The notes beneath the pieces are model-generated. The model made no database searches. It was not told the origin of the DNA and saw only the letters and a program-made list of their open reading frames with translations. A program made the translations under genes and the position numbers. From Gemmatimonadaceae bacterium (lineage in GTDB: Bacteria > Gemmatimonadota > Gemmatimonadetes > Gemmatimonadales > Gemmatimonadaceae), in NCBI GenBank assembly GCA_025362035.1, contig JANYIN010000082.1, positions 1-35,199 on the forward strand: DNA of 35,199 nt, read 5' to 3'. Every line of letters begins with the position of its first letter. Within the stretch, counting starts at the first letter, position 1. Positions 17,585 to 23,905 of this stretch are shown piece after piece.

Positions 17585-17906
17585 CTAATCCCCTAGGAAG
17601 ATTGGTTTGTTTCGTACCGCTCGCTTCACCATTCGTGTCTTGTGGTGTCTCTCGAGGGGCGGCTTTGGAGTATAGATGGGGTAACCGGATCCAGCACGGG
17701 CATTTGCGCCGAGGCGATTTTTGGCGACCTGCTCGCGGCGCAGGTCTTGGTTCGGATGAAACTTCGCATACCGCTCGGTCACTCCGGTAGTGCTGTGGCC
17801 AAGGAGGTCGCGGATTTCAAGGCGAGAGGTTCCCTCGAGCGCAAGTTACGCCGAAGGTGTGGCGCAGGGAGCGTGGGGAAAAGCGCGGCTGAACGGGAAG
17901 CGGGGG
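17585..17906 (-). pseudogene. Tyrosine recombinase (integrase) C-terminal remnant, frameshifted
   Basis: Minus-strand translation gives PRFSPRSLRHTFGVTCARG in one frame. After a frameshift near 17835-17840 it continues EGTSRLEIRDLLGHS and then TTGVTERYAKFHP in the next. Together these are the HxxR-like box (here SLRH), the LGHS box and the catalytic Tyr of a tyrosine recombinase, in the correct order and spacing. The downstream frame then runs to a TAG at 17585 through a basic tail. The N-terminal arm and core domain with the first catalytic Arg are absent; sequence farther upstream belongs to a different gene remnant. The insertion/deletion kills the frame, so no active integrase is expected. 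The remnant ends 30 bp from tRNA-Ser(UGA), consistent with an old tRNA-targeted integration. Confidence 0.75.
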
Positions 17907-17908
17907 CC

Positions 17909-18231
17909 TTCTATTCACCGTCGATGGAGTCGGGTTATGGCGGTAGACGCGATGCGCCGAGTGTCTGTTGCGCATCCCTCGACGCAGAATTTCATCGTCG
18001 GTGATGCCGGGCATGTAACGCACCCGAGGTGGCAGCCCGCGCGCGGCGAGGGCTCACCCGTCACGCGTCCGCCATGCGCCGGCATCACGAGGTCGTGAGC
18101 ACGAGGTCGATCGCCTCGCCGCGCGCGTCTGCAGCCGCAGCGACCGTCAGCGCCTCCTCGCCATCGGCGTAAAGCACGACATAGCCATGCTGCTCGAGCA
18201 GGCGGCGCACGATTGCGCGGACGGCTTGGCT
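17909..18231 (-). pseudogene. Response-regulator receiver domain remnant with two frameshifts
   Basis: Read on the minus strand, AVRAIVRRLLEQHGYVVLYA then DGEEALTVAAAADARGEAID and LVLT form the first half of a CheY-like receiver. A 1-nt loss near 18094 breaks the frame at the expected phosphoacceptor strand; restoring it yields LVLTDLVMPAHGG. After a second frame change the sequence continues LAARGLPPRVRYMPGITDDE and ILRRGM, which matches the beta4 strand and following helix of receivers at the end of hybrid histidine kinases (usual form VLYMSGYTDDEIxRRG). A degenerate PTPSTVNRR tail corresponds to the usual PFTPxxLxxxV ending. No kinase portion remains; the live cupin gene begins immediately upstream. 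This is therefore a decayed gene end left by rearrangement. Confidence 0.7.
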
Positions 18232-18248
18232 GCTACGCGGGCGGCAAG

Positions 18249-18749
18249 TTACTGGTGCGCCGGTGCCGCGCGGGGCGAGCCCTCGACCCAGTTCACGTCC
18301 CACGCCCCATCGACGGTGATGAAGAGAAGCACTCCTTCGGTGGGTTTGGTCCATGCCTCGTGGATCATGTGACTCGGCATGTAGTTGAACGATCCAGGGC
18401 CCAGCGCAATGCGCTCGCCGTCGTGGTCCATGATGAAGGTGCCGCTGACGATTGTGTGCGTTTCGTTGGCGGTATGCCAGTGCTTCGCGACGTGGAAGCC
18501 GGGGGGAACGCGGATCATGAGCTGTGTGGCGTGCGTCGAGGGGTCAACGCGGAGGATCGTGATCTCGGGCGAACCCGCGCCGAGTGCCGGCATGATGCGC
18601 TCCCAACGCAGGTTGGTGAATGAGGCGTAAATCGGTGCCGTGCGCGCCACGTCCGGCGACGGCGCGGGAAGCACAGCGGTTTGGGCGTGCGCGACCGCAG
18701 CCACTTGCGACATCCAACACAGTCCAGCAATGATGATTATGACGCGCAT
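18249..18749 (-). CDS. Exported cupin-domain protein
   Basis: This is a 166-residue protein starting at the ATG at 18749, chosen because AGGAGG (18760-18755) lies 5 nt upstream and the N-terminus MRVIIIIAGLCWMSQVAAVA forms a signal peptide ending AHAQ. A longer open frame upstream has no such support. The mature part is a single cupin barrel: IRVPPGFHVAKHWHTANETH supplies the metal-binding His, His and Glu set, and GSFNYMPSHMIHEAW supplies the second cupin motif with the last His. The domain resembles periplasmic cupins of unknown reaction. It is divergent from a TetR-family regulator, with a near-palindrome between them, so it is probably the regulator's target. Its 3' end abuts a decayed receiver gene. 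Confidence 0.85.
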   Translation of the reverse strand: MRVIIIIAGLCWMSQVAAVAHAQTAVLPAPSPDVARTAPIYASFTNLRWERIMPALGAGSPEITILRVDPSTHATQLMIRVPPGFHVAKHWHTANETHTIVSGTFIMDHDGERIALGPGSFNYMPSHMIHEAWTKPTEGVLLFITVDGAWDVNWVEGSPRAAPAHQ

Positions 18750-18815
18750 TGAAACCTCCTGGCCGACGGGGCCGTCGCTGGCATCCGGTGTGGCCGGATA
18801 GTTTGGTTGTACAAG

Positions 18816-18832
18816 CATGTTCACTGAACGTG
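18816..18832. promoter_or_regulatory. Candidate TetR-family operator
   Basis: CATGTTCACTGAACGTG is a 17-bp near-perfect palindrome (GTTCA-C-TGAAC core, one mismatched pair in the outer arms). It is central to the 129-bp gap between the divergent cupin and TetR genes, the usual position for a TetR operator controlling both promoters. Confidence 0.5.
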
Positions 18833-18878
18833 GCAACGGTACTGCCGGCCGGACCATCCGTCAAGAGAATCATTGATC

Positions 18879-19553
18879 ATGGCTGTTCATCGAAAGCGCC
18901 CGCGCTCCTATGTGCTGGGACGGAGGGCCGAAAGCCAGGTAGAGACGCGGCAACGAATTGTCGAGGCCACCGTCGAATTGCACGGCACCATCGGGCCGGT
19001 CCGCACGACCATCATGGCGATCGCGGAAAAGGCGGCAGTGCAGCGGTTGACCGTGTACCGCCACTTCCCTGACGAGCGATCGCTGCTCGAAGCCTGCTCC
19101 GCGCATGCACGCGCGCTCATGCCAGCACCGGACGCCGCGGCGTGGCGCGCGATTGCGGACCCGGAAAAGCGCGTCCGCACGGCGCTTGGTGAGCTCTACG
19201 GCTACTTCCGGCGCACGGAGCGGTTCTGGGTCAATGTGCTACGCGATGCGGAATTGAGCCCCATCGTTCACGAAATAGCAGGCAAGCGCCGACTCGGCTA
19301 CCTGACCGTCGTCCGCGACACCCTCGCGGCAGGGTGGCGCCGGCGCAGTGCTCGGCGCGTCGCCGCACTCGGGCACGCGGTGGACTTCCGTACGTGGGAG
19401 TCGCTGACTGTGCGCCAAGGGCTGGATGACGCGCAAGCCAGGGATCTGATGCTGGCGTTCGTGCGGTGCGCGTGCCCCGCTTCCGCGAGCGCTTCTCCTG
19501 CAAAAAACGTTATTGCTCGTGCGCGTCCGCCGCGACGTGGAGATGCCAGCTAG
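18879..19553 (+). CDS. TetR/AcrR-family transcriptional regulator
   Basis: This is a 224-residue protein from the ATG at 18879 (an in-frame TTG lies two codons earlier). The N-terminal DNA-binding domain reads ETRQRIVEATVELHGTIGPV then RTTIMAIAEKAAVQRLTVYR and HFPDERSLL (about 22-70), the standard TetR helix-turn-helix. The C-terminal ligand and dimer domain is helical (ALGELYGYFRRTERFWVNVL). It probably represses the divergent cupin gene and itself through the palindrome in the gap. The last 25 residues (ASASASPAKNVIARARPPRR region) are low-complexity and unlike a TetR end. They run towards a rearrangement junction just downstream, so the natural C-terminus may have been replaced. Confidence 0.85.
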   Translation: MAVHRKRPRSYVLGRRAESQVETRQRIVEATVELHGTIGPVRTTIMAIAEKAAVQRLTVYRHFPDERSLLEACSAHARALMPAPDAAAWRAIADPEKRVRTALGELYGYFRRTERFWVNVLRDAELSPIVHEIAGKRRLGYLTVVRDTLAAGWRRRSARRVAALGHAVDFRTWESLTVRQGLDDAQARDLMLAFVRCACPASASASPAKNVIARARPPRRGDAS

Positions 19554-19573
19554 TGGTACGGTGGGCGACCTTT

Positions 19574-19595
19574 GGGCAGGTGGCTGAGCGGTTGA
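19574..19595 (+). pseudogene. Orphan 5' fragment of a tRNA-Ser gene
   Basis: Twenty-two bases match the first 22 bases of tRNA-Ser(UGA) at 17554-17533 with two mismatches (acceptor GGGCAGG, then the D-arm entry with CTGAG and GGTTGA). The anticodon arm, variable arm and T-arm are all absent; eighteen bases later the broken glycosyltransferase copy begins. It is in the opposite orientation to the intact tRNA 2 kb away. It cannot make a tRNA and most likely marks a recombination or integration junction. Confidence 0.6.
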
Positions 19596-19613
19596 GAACA
19601 CGGCGAGGCGGCC

Positions 19614-20053
19614 ATGTCCGGGCGATTCTGCCGCGCCTGCTGGAACAGCGTCCGGGCACGCGGCTGGCGTTGTTCGTCAGGAACAGAAAGCATGCGGAGT
19701 CCGCCGCCATGATCTTCACGGACTGTCCGGGTTTGCGGGACCGGGTGGACATCCGCCCTATCCGTCAGTTTTCACGCTTCGATGCGGACGTGTTCTGGTA
19801 CCCGTGGAACGTAGCGAGTCCGCTGCCGCGGCGCGGCGCGGTGGTGGTCACCGTGCACGATGTGGCCCCGCTCGCCTTTCCCGATCCACGCGCCCTGCAA
19901 ACATTCAAGAATTTGCGCTGGCGCTGAAAGTACTCCGAGACGGCGCGTTTGGCGGACGTCATCATCGCGGACTCGGCGTTCACGGCCCAGGAAGTCCATC
20001 GGTACCTCGGCGATCCGCTCGAGCGTACCCGGGTCGCGCTGCCGGCGGCGGAC
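19614..20053 (+). pseudogene. Truncated, nonsense-mutated copy of the family 4 glycosyltransferase
   Basis: This 440-bp segment aligns without gaps to 21337-21776 of the intact glycosyltransferase gene (constant offset 1723 bp); I count about 17 mismatches, roughly 96% identity. It covers residues about 43-189 only. The codon at 19925-19927 is TGA where the intact gene has CGA (Arg), so translation stops after NLRWR. Both ends break abruptly: at the left into a tRNA-Ser fragment and at the right into a truncated GntR-type gene. The segment has no start of its own and lacks the whole catalytic C-terminal domain. The substitutions are spread along the segment, so the duplication is not brand new. 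Confidence 0.9.
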
Positions 20054-20073
20054 CACGCCAGCCCTCGCACGCG

Positions 20074-20688
20074 TCAGGGTACGGACGCTTTCTTCCTCGT
20101 CCGGACGGAACGCGGGCTGGCACCAATGAGCTCTGCGGCTATGGGTTGGCCGCCCCACGCCTCCCAGTTGCCACGCTCGCCGTGCTGTTCGATCACCCTG
20201 GCCAGGCGCTCCGAGGCATTGTACCAGTTGTTCTCGGTCGCGCGCTGGGCCCCGTCGCGGTCGCCGCAAGCGATGGTGTCCGTGATCGCCTCGTGCTCCC
20301 GCACGGAAGTCGTCACCTGGTTGACGAAGACGCTGACGTACAGCCGGGAGTAGCGGTCGCTCTGCGGCTTGATGGCGCGGTGTAGGGCGAGCAGACGAAG
20401 GCCGACCACCCCTTCCACATAGGTGCGGTGGAACTCGGTGTCGAGGTCAAAGAAATGCGCGGCATCCCCCTGCGCACTGGCATGCGCGGCGAGCTGGCCG
20501 TTCACAGTGCGCAGCCGCTCCACCAGCTCGCGGCGCCGAGCGGCCGGGAGGCCGGCGGCAATGCGCGCGGCCAGCCCCTCGAGATGGCCGACGAGCGCGT
20601 ACACCTCCTGGCCGCTATCAACCTGCGTCGGGACGCGCAACCTCACCGGCGCTGGGCGTAAACCGAAGTCGGTGAACCCTCGGGACAC
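20074..20688 (-). pseudogene. GntR-family regulator lacking its DNA-binding domain (FCD effector domain only)
   Basis: The minus-strand frame from about 20630 to 20140 encodes a recognisable FCD effector domain: EVYALVGHLEGLAARIAAGL, FFDLDTEFHRTYVEGV (the D..xxFH metal/ligand motif), SVREHEAITDTIACGDRDGA and ENNWYNASERL. In FadR/VanR-type GntR proteins this follows a winged helix of about 70 residues. Here the preceding 30 residues show no helix-turn-helix and nothing in other frames supplies one; instead a PAS-like kinase scrap lies upstream. The C-terminal tail after GERGNWEAWGG is read through rearranged sequence up to the broken glycosyltransferase copy. I therefore call it a truncated gene. 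A stand-alone effector protein is possible but unlikely. Confidence 0.6.
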
Positions 20689-20739
20689 TCTGAAGAAAGA
20701 GACTGGCGGCTAAACGATGCGGCATTGCCGCGCGGCACC

Positions 20740-20887
20740 TCCACCGCGCCAGGCCAGTCGCAGCGACCGCAAGTCGAAGCCGATCCTCGCTCGCCTCGAG
20801 TTCGGCCACTGCGCCGTCCCTCGCCGTACGTTCCGCAAGAAACGACAGCGACGAAAGCTGGCGACGCTGACGCGCTCGCGCGCGAAT
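20740..20887 (-). pseudogene. Scrap of a PAS-domain sensor kinase
   Basis: After a TGA at 20890-20888, the minus-strand frame gives RQLSSLSFLAERTARDGAVA then ELEASEDRLRLAVAATGLAR and W. A linker helix followed by LEASEDRLRLAVEATG-like sequence is the standard entry to a PAS domain in bacterial sensor histidine kinases. The PAS core does not continue; the frame degenerates and meets the truncated GntR-type gene. It may share origin with the receiver remnant at 17909-18231. The assignment rests on about 35 residues. Confidence 0.4.
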
Positions 20888-21122
20888 TCAACAAGGCGCA
20901 CCGAACGTAGACGATTTCTAGCGCTGCCAACAGAGATGCGTCGGGCGCGGTCTATCGCCGCTTTCGGCGGACTGCCTCCTACGCCTCAAACATTGCAGCG
21001 GAAGGATGCAGGTGAAGCGATCGGTCATGCGATCGACGTTGGCAATGCCCATGCCCAGCGGGCGCAGCACGAGTGGTGCTGTTCCTCGGGCCTCGGCTCA
21101 ACGGCACCAGGCCCCTCCGCCC

Positions 21123-21146
21123 GGGGTGGGGGGTGGGGGGTCGGGG
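21123..21146 (+). other. Potential G-quadruplex motif
   Basis: Four runs of 4, 6, 6 and 4 G separated by T, T and TC lie on the coding strand, about 65 bp before the glycosyltransferase start. Loops of 1, 1 and 2 nt predict a very stable parallel quadruplex in DNA or RNA. Tracts of this kind can affect transcription or promote recombination; here it is within the rearranged zone. Confidence 0.6.
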
Positions 21147-21149
21147 AGC

Positions 21150-21163
21150 AGTGACGTGTCACT
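21150..21163. promoter_or_regulatory. Perfect inverted repeat upstream of the glycosyltransferase
   Basis: AGTGAC-GT-GTCACT, six-base arms with a 2-bp spacer, lies 46 bp before the glycosyltransferase GTG and right after the G-rich tract. It could be an operator half-site pair; no matching regulator can be named. Confidence 0.3.
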
Positions 21164-21209
21164 ATCTTTCTGAGCGGCATGACCGTACGAAACCCGCAGC
21201 CGGCATCGC

Positions 21210-22373
21210 GTGACTTCTCCTGACCTGATCGAACAGCCCGCCCGACCCGTCGCGACCGAAGTCCCGGATGCACCGGCCATGGTCATCGCGGTCGAGGCCA
21301 CCCGACTCGCGCGCGAAGTTCGCGGCATTGGGCGGTATGTCCGGGCGATTCTGCCGCGCCTGCTGGAACAGCGTCCGGGCACGCGGCTGGCGTTGTTCGT
21401 CAGGAACAGAAAGCATGCGGAGTCCGCCGCCATGATCTTCACGGACTGTCCGGGTTTGCGGGACCGGGTGGAGATCCGCCCTATCCGTCAGTTTTCACGC
21501 TTCGATGCGGACGTGTTCTGGTACCCGTGGAACGTGGCGAGTCCGCTGCCGCTGCGCGGCGCGGTGGTGGTCACCGTGCACGACGTGGCGCCGCTTGCCT
21601 TTCCCGACCCACGCGCCCTGAAAGCATTCAAGAATCTGCGCTGGCGCCGAAAATACTCCGAGACGGCGCGTTGGGCGGACGTCATCATCGCGGACTCGGC
21701 GTTCACGGCCCAGGAAGTCCATCGGTACCTCGGCTATCCGCTCGAGCGCACCCGGGTCGCGCTCCTGGCGGCGGACGATCTTGCCATCCCTTCCGCCGAG
21801 CGCGACGGTGCGGCGCTGAAACGGTTGGGCGTGGAGCAACCCTTCGTGCTCGCGGTCGGCGCCGCGGAACGCCGCAAGAATCTTGCGCTCGTCACGCGGG
21901 CAATGACGACCGTCGTGCAATCGATCCCCAGCGCGACGCTGGTGCTTGCCGGCCCACGAGGCGACAAGGCCGCGCCGGAAACAGCGGCGCCGTGGCGGCG
22001 AACGCTGGGTTTCGTGAGCGAGGAAGATCTGGCGACCATCTACCGCTGCGCGAGTGCGCTGGTGATGCCGTCCACGTACGAAGGGTTCGGCCTTCCCGTG
22101 CTCGAGGCCATGCGACTCGGCACGCCGGTGATCTGCGCGCGCGCGTCGTCACTGCCGGAGGTGGCGGGCGAGGCGGCGATCTGGATCGATCCGAATGACG
22201 ACGCTGGTCTTGCGTCGAGTATCTGCCGCGTGCTCAGCGATCAGAAATTGCAGACGCGGATGAGTGCCGCGAGCCTGTCCCAGGCATCACGCTTCTCCTG
22301 GGATCAGACCGCGCGGCTTACCCTTGCCGCATTCGATGACGCGCTCAGAATGAGCACAGCGGGCAAGCGCTGA
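21210..22373 (+). CDS. Glycosyltransferase family 4 (GT-B fold)
   Basis: This is a 387-residue protein from the GTG at 21210. The N-terminal Rossmann half carries VEATRLAREVRGIGRYVRAI (typical GT4 glycine-containing opening), FDADVFWYPWNVASPL and VVVTVHDVAPLAFP. The C-terminal half has FVLAVGAAERRKNLALV, LVLAGPRGDK and the donor-binding E(x7)E signature in MPSTYEGFGLPVLEAM (about residue 290), followed by GTPVICARASSLPEVAGEAA. It transfers a sugar from a nucleotide donor, probably to a lipid-linked or polysaccharide acceptor at the cytoplasmic membrane face; the sugar is unknown. It stands alone and is convergent with the Rieske gene 19 nt away. Residues about 43-189 are duplicated in the broken copy 1.7 kb upstream. 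Confidence 0.92.
   Translation: MTSPDLIEQPARPVATEVPDAPAMVIAVEATRLAREVRGIGRYVRAILPRLLEQRPGTRLALFVRNRKHAESAAMIFTDCPGLRDRVEIRPIRQFSRFDADVFWYPWNVASPLPLRGAVVVTVHDVAPLAFPDPRALKAFKNLRWRRKYSETARWADVIIADSAFTAQEVHRYLGYPLERTRVALLAADDLAIPSAERDGAALKRLGVEQPFVLAVGAAERRKNLALVTRAMTTVVQSIPSATLVLAGPRGDKAAPETAAPWRRTLGFVSEEDLATIYRCASALVMPSTYEGFGLPVLEAMRLGTPVICARASSLPEVAGEAAIWIDPNDDAGLASSICRVLSDQKLQTRMSAASLSQASRFSWDQTARLTLAAFDDALRMSTAGKR
21337..21776 (+). repeat. 440-bp direct repeat (intact-gene copy)
   Basis: This is the partner of 19614-20053, same orientation and no indels. The two copies bracket a 1283-bp segment holding the GntR-type and PAS remnants and the G-rich tract. Homologous recombination between the copies would delete 1723 bp and leave one reading frame. 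Confidence 0.9.
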
Positions 22374-22392
22374 CGGCCGCTCGAACCGGGCC

Positions 22393-22971
22393 TCAGATGG
22401 CGATGAACGCGGCAGACCACTCGCGCTGATGCTCGTCCTGCTGGATCAAGGCATCGATGTCCACCACGAGCGCGGCGGCGTCCCTCCGAATGGGAAGCCG
22501 ATCCATATCCCGCGTTGCCCGCCCTTCGATGAACGCGCCATCCGCACGGTACCGGGACTTGTGCTTCGGGCAGAAGAACTGATTGTCGCCAGCTTCCCAG
22601 CGCAGCGCCGTGTTCTGGTGCGGACACGACAGGGAGAACGCATAAACCTTCCCTGCGGCGCGCGCGATGATGACGGAGTTGTCCTTGTCGATGGAGACGC
22701 CGTCCACCGACGGGATGGCGTATCGCCGCTCTTCCGCACGGTCGCCGATCCTGGGCGGCATCGCGGCCACGTCGCTGATGGGTATCGGCGCCATGGCGCT
22801 GGCTCGACGCGACCCCAACCCAAGCGCGCCGATGGATGCGAACACCATCCCGGCGACGCGGATGAACTCGCGACGCTCCAGGGCTTTCGGTGTGTTCAAT
22901 GCATCGTGCAGCGTGCAGGAGCCGCCACACGAATCATTGTCGTCGGAATTCTCTCTCAGACTATCGATCAT
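22393..22971 (-). CDS. Tat-exported Rieske [2Fe-2S] protein
   Basis: This is a 192-residue protein from the ATG at 22971. The cluster ligands are SCPHQNTA (C116, H118) and FFCPKHKSRY (C134, H137), the C-x-H...C-x2-H Rieske pattern with 15 residues between. A twin-arginine signal is at about 32-60 (LERREFIRVAGMVFASIGAL), preceded by an unusual 30-residue N-region that contains CGGSC, so the folded protein should be exported with its cluster and may stay anchored by the Tat helix. It lacks the disulfide-bonded loop cysteines of cytochrome bc1 Rieske proteins and looks more like a stand-alone Rieske ferredoxin-type carrier. The gene lies 117 nt downstream of a His-rich membrane protein on the same strand, its probable electron partner. 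Confidence 0.88.
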   Translation of the reverse strand: MIDSLRENSDDNDSCGGSCTLHDALNTPKALERREFIRVAGMVFASIGALGLGSRRASAMAPIPISDVAAMPPRIGDRAEERRYAIPSVDGVSIDKDNSVIIARAAGKVYAFSLSCPHQNTALRWEAGDNQFFCPKHKSRYRADGAFIEGRATRDMDRLPIRRDAAALVVDIDALIQQDEHQREWSAAFIAI

Positions 22972-23088
22972 TGGAAGGACGCCACTGGTTTGGAAAGAGT
23001 GTCGTTCGATGATACACCGCCGCGCCGCGCTGAGGTCCGGAACGCGCGGGGAGAGTGGCTGTGATGGCGATCACGCTGTGCGTAGCGA

Positions 23089-23712
23089 CTAATGGTCGCC
23101 GACGAGCATGATGCCATATCCGACTAAGGCCGTGCCCATGGAAATGAAAGCGATGCGCCGATGCTCGTCGCGTGCCGACTGGGAGCGCCGGGCCTCGCTG
23201 CCGAGCTTGATGCCGGCGTACGTGAAGCCGGCGTCGGACGCGAGGAGCAGCCCGGAATGGAGCCAGCGCTTGACCCGGCCATTGGGATTGTCGCGAGAGT
23301 CCCAGAGGTTCCAGAGGCCCGTGACGGTGTTGATCGTGAAGGCGGCCCCGAGCCCCGCCGCCGACGCGCTGTGCAACCACGCCGCCGTTTCGTGGCCCTG
23401 TGTGGACCCGCCTGCCTGGTACAGCTGATTCCCGCTGATACTCTGCAACGCGAACAGCGGAATGGTCGTGAACGCCGTGTAGTGGTGGATCGTGAGGCGC
23501 AGCGCGTACGCATCACTCACCTCCACCGCCTTGGGACGGCGACGCACGGTGTCGTTGGACGCGAGTGCGGGCGCGACTGCCACCGACGCCGTATCGCGCC
23601 GCACGGCGCCCTGGTCGGCGGTGATGATGGTGTCGGGGGATGCAGGGCCGACCGCACCCGCCGACGGCCCGTGTAGCAGGAGCGCGCCGAGCAAGAGAGT
23701 AACCGATGTCAT
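23089..23712 (-). CDS. His-rich four-helix membrane protein, possible b-type haem protein
   Basis: This is a 207-residue protein. I start at the ATG at 23712, which gives a signal peptide (MTSVTLLLGALLLHGPSAGA); the longer upstream frame is basic and unsupported. After a linker of about 50 residues there are four hydrophobic helices, each with a His at or near its start: IHHYTAFTTIPLFALQS, WLHSASAAGLGAAFTINTV, RWLHSGLLLASDAGFTYAG and HRRIAFISMGTALVGYGIM. This arrangement suggests bis-His haem ligation like cytochrome b561-type proteins, but I do not recognise the family. It is followed on the same strand by a Rieske protein, so a small membrane electron-transfer pair is a reasonable inference. 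Confidence 0.65.
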   Translation of the reverse strand: MTSVTLLLGALLLHGPSAGAVGPASPDTIITADQGAVRRDTASVAVAPALASNDTVRRRPKAVEVSDAYALRLTIHHYTAFTTIPLFALQSISGNQLYQAGGSTQGHETAAWLHSASAAGLGAAFTINTVTGLWNLWDSRDNPNGRVKRWLHSGLLLASDAGFTYAGIKLGSEARRSQSARDEHRRIAFISMGTALVGYGIMLVGDH

Positions 23713-23905
23713 GGCGAACGCAGATTGAAGGAGTCCTCGCGCGACCCGTCGCCGAGCGCACCGGCCGGCCTGCCCGTGCGTCAACGACGTATCACTGCGA
23801 CCAGCGAGCGGCCGCGCGACCGCCACCGGCCGCCCGTTGGGAAGACACGCGTGCGCGGCGGTCCCCTACGCGAGGTTCACGGTGCTCGGCAACACTCTTC
23901 AAACA
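23713..23905. other. Gap upstream of the membrane protein with no recognisable feature
   Basis: Reading frames here are short and compositionally biased. The promoter of the membrane protein gene should lie here on the minus strand, but no convincing -35/-10 pair stood out. The 21-bp periodic array begins at about 23906. Confidence 0.4.

Noticed and set aside
17460..17600. Classical att duplication of the tRNA-Ser(UGA) 3' end
   Set aside because: I found no second copy of the T-arm or acceptor 3' end in the window; the only tRNA-like repeat matches the 5' end, so a standard attL/attR pair is not supported.
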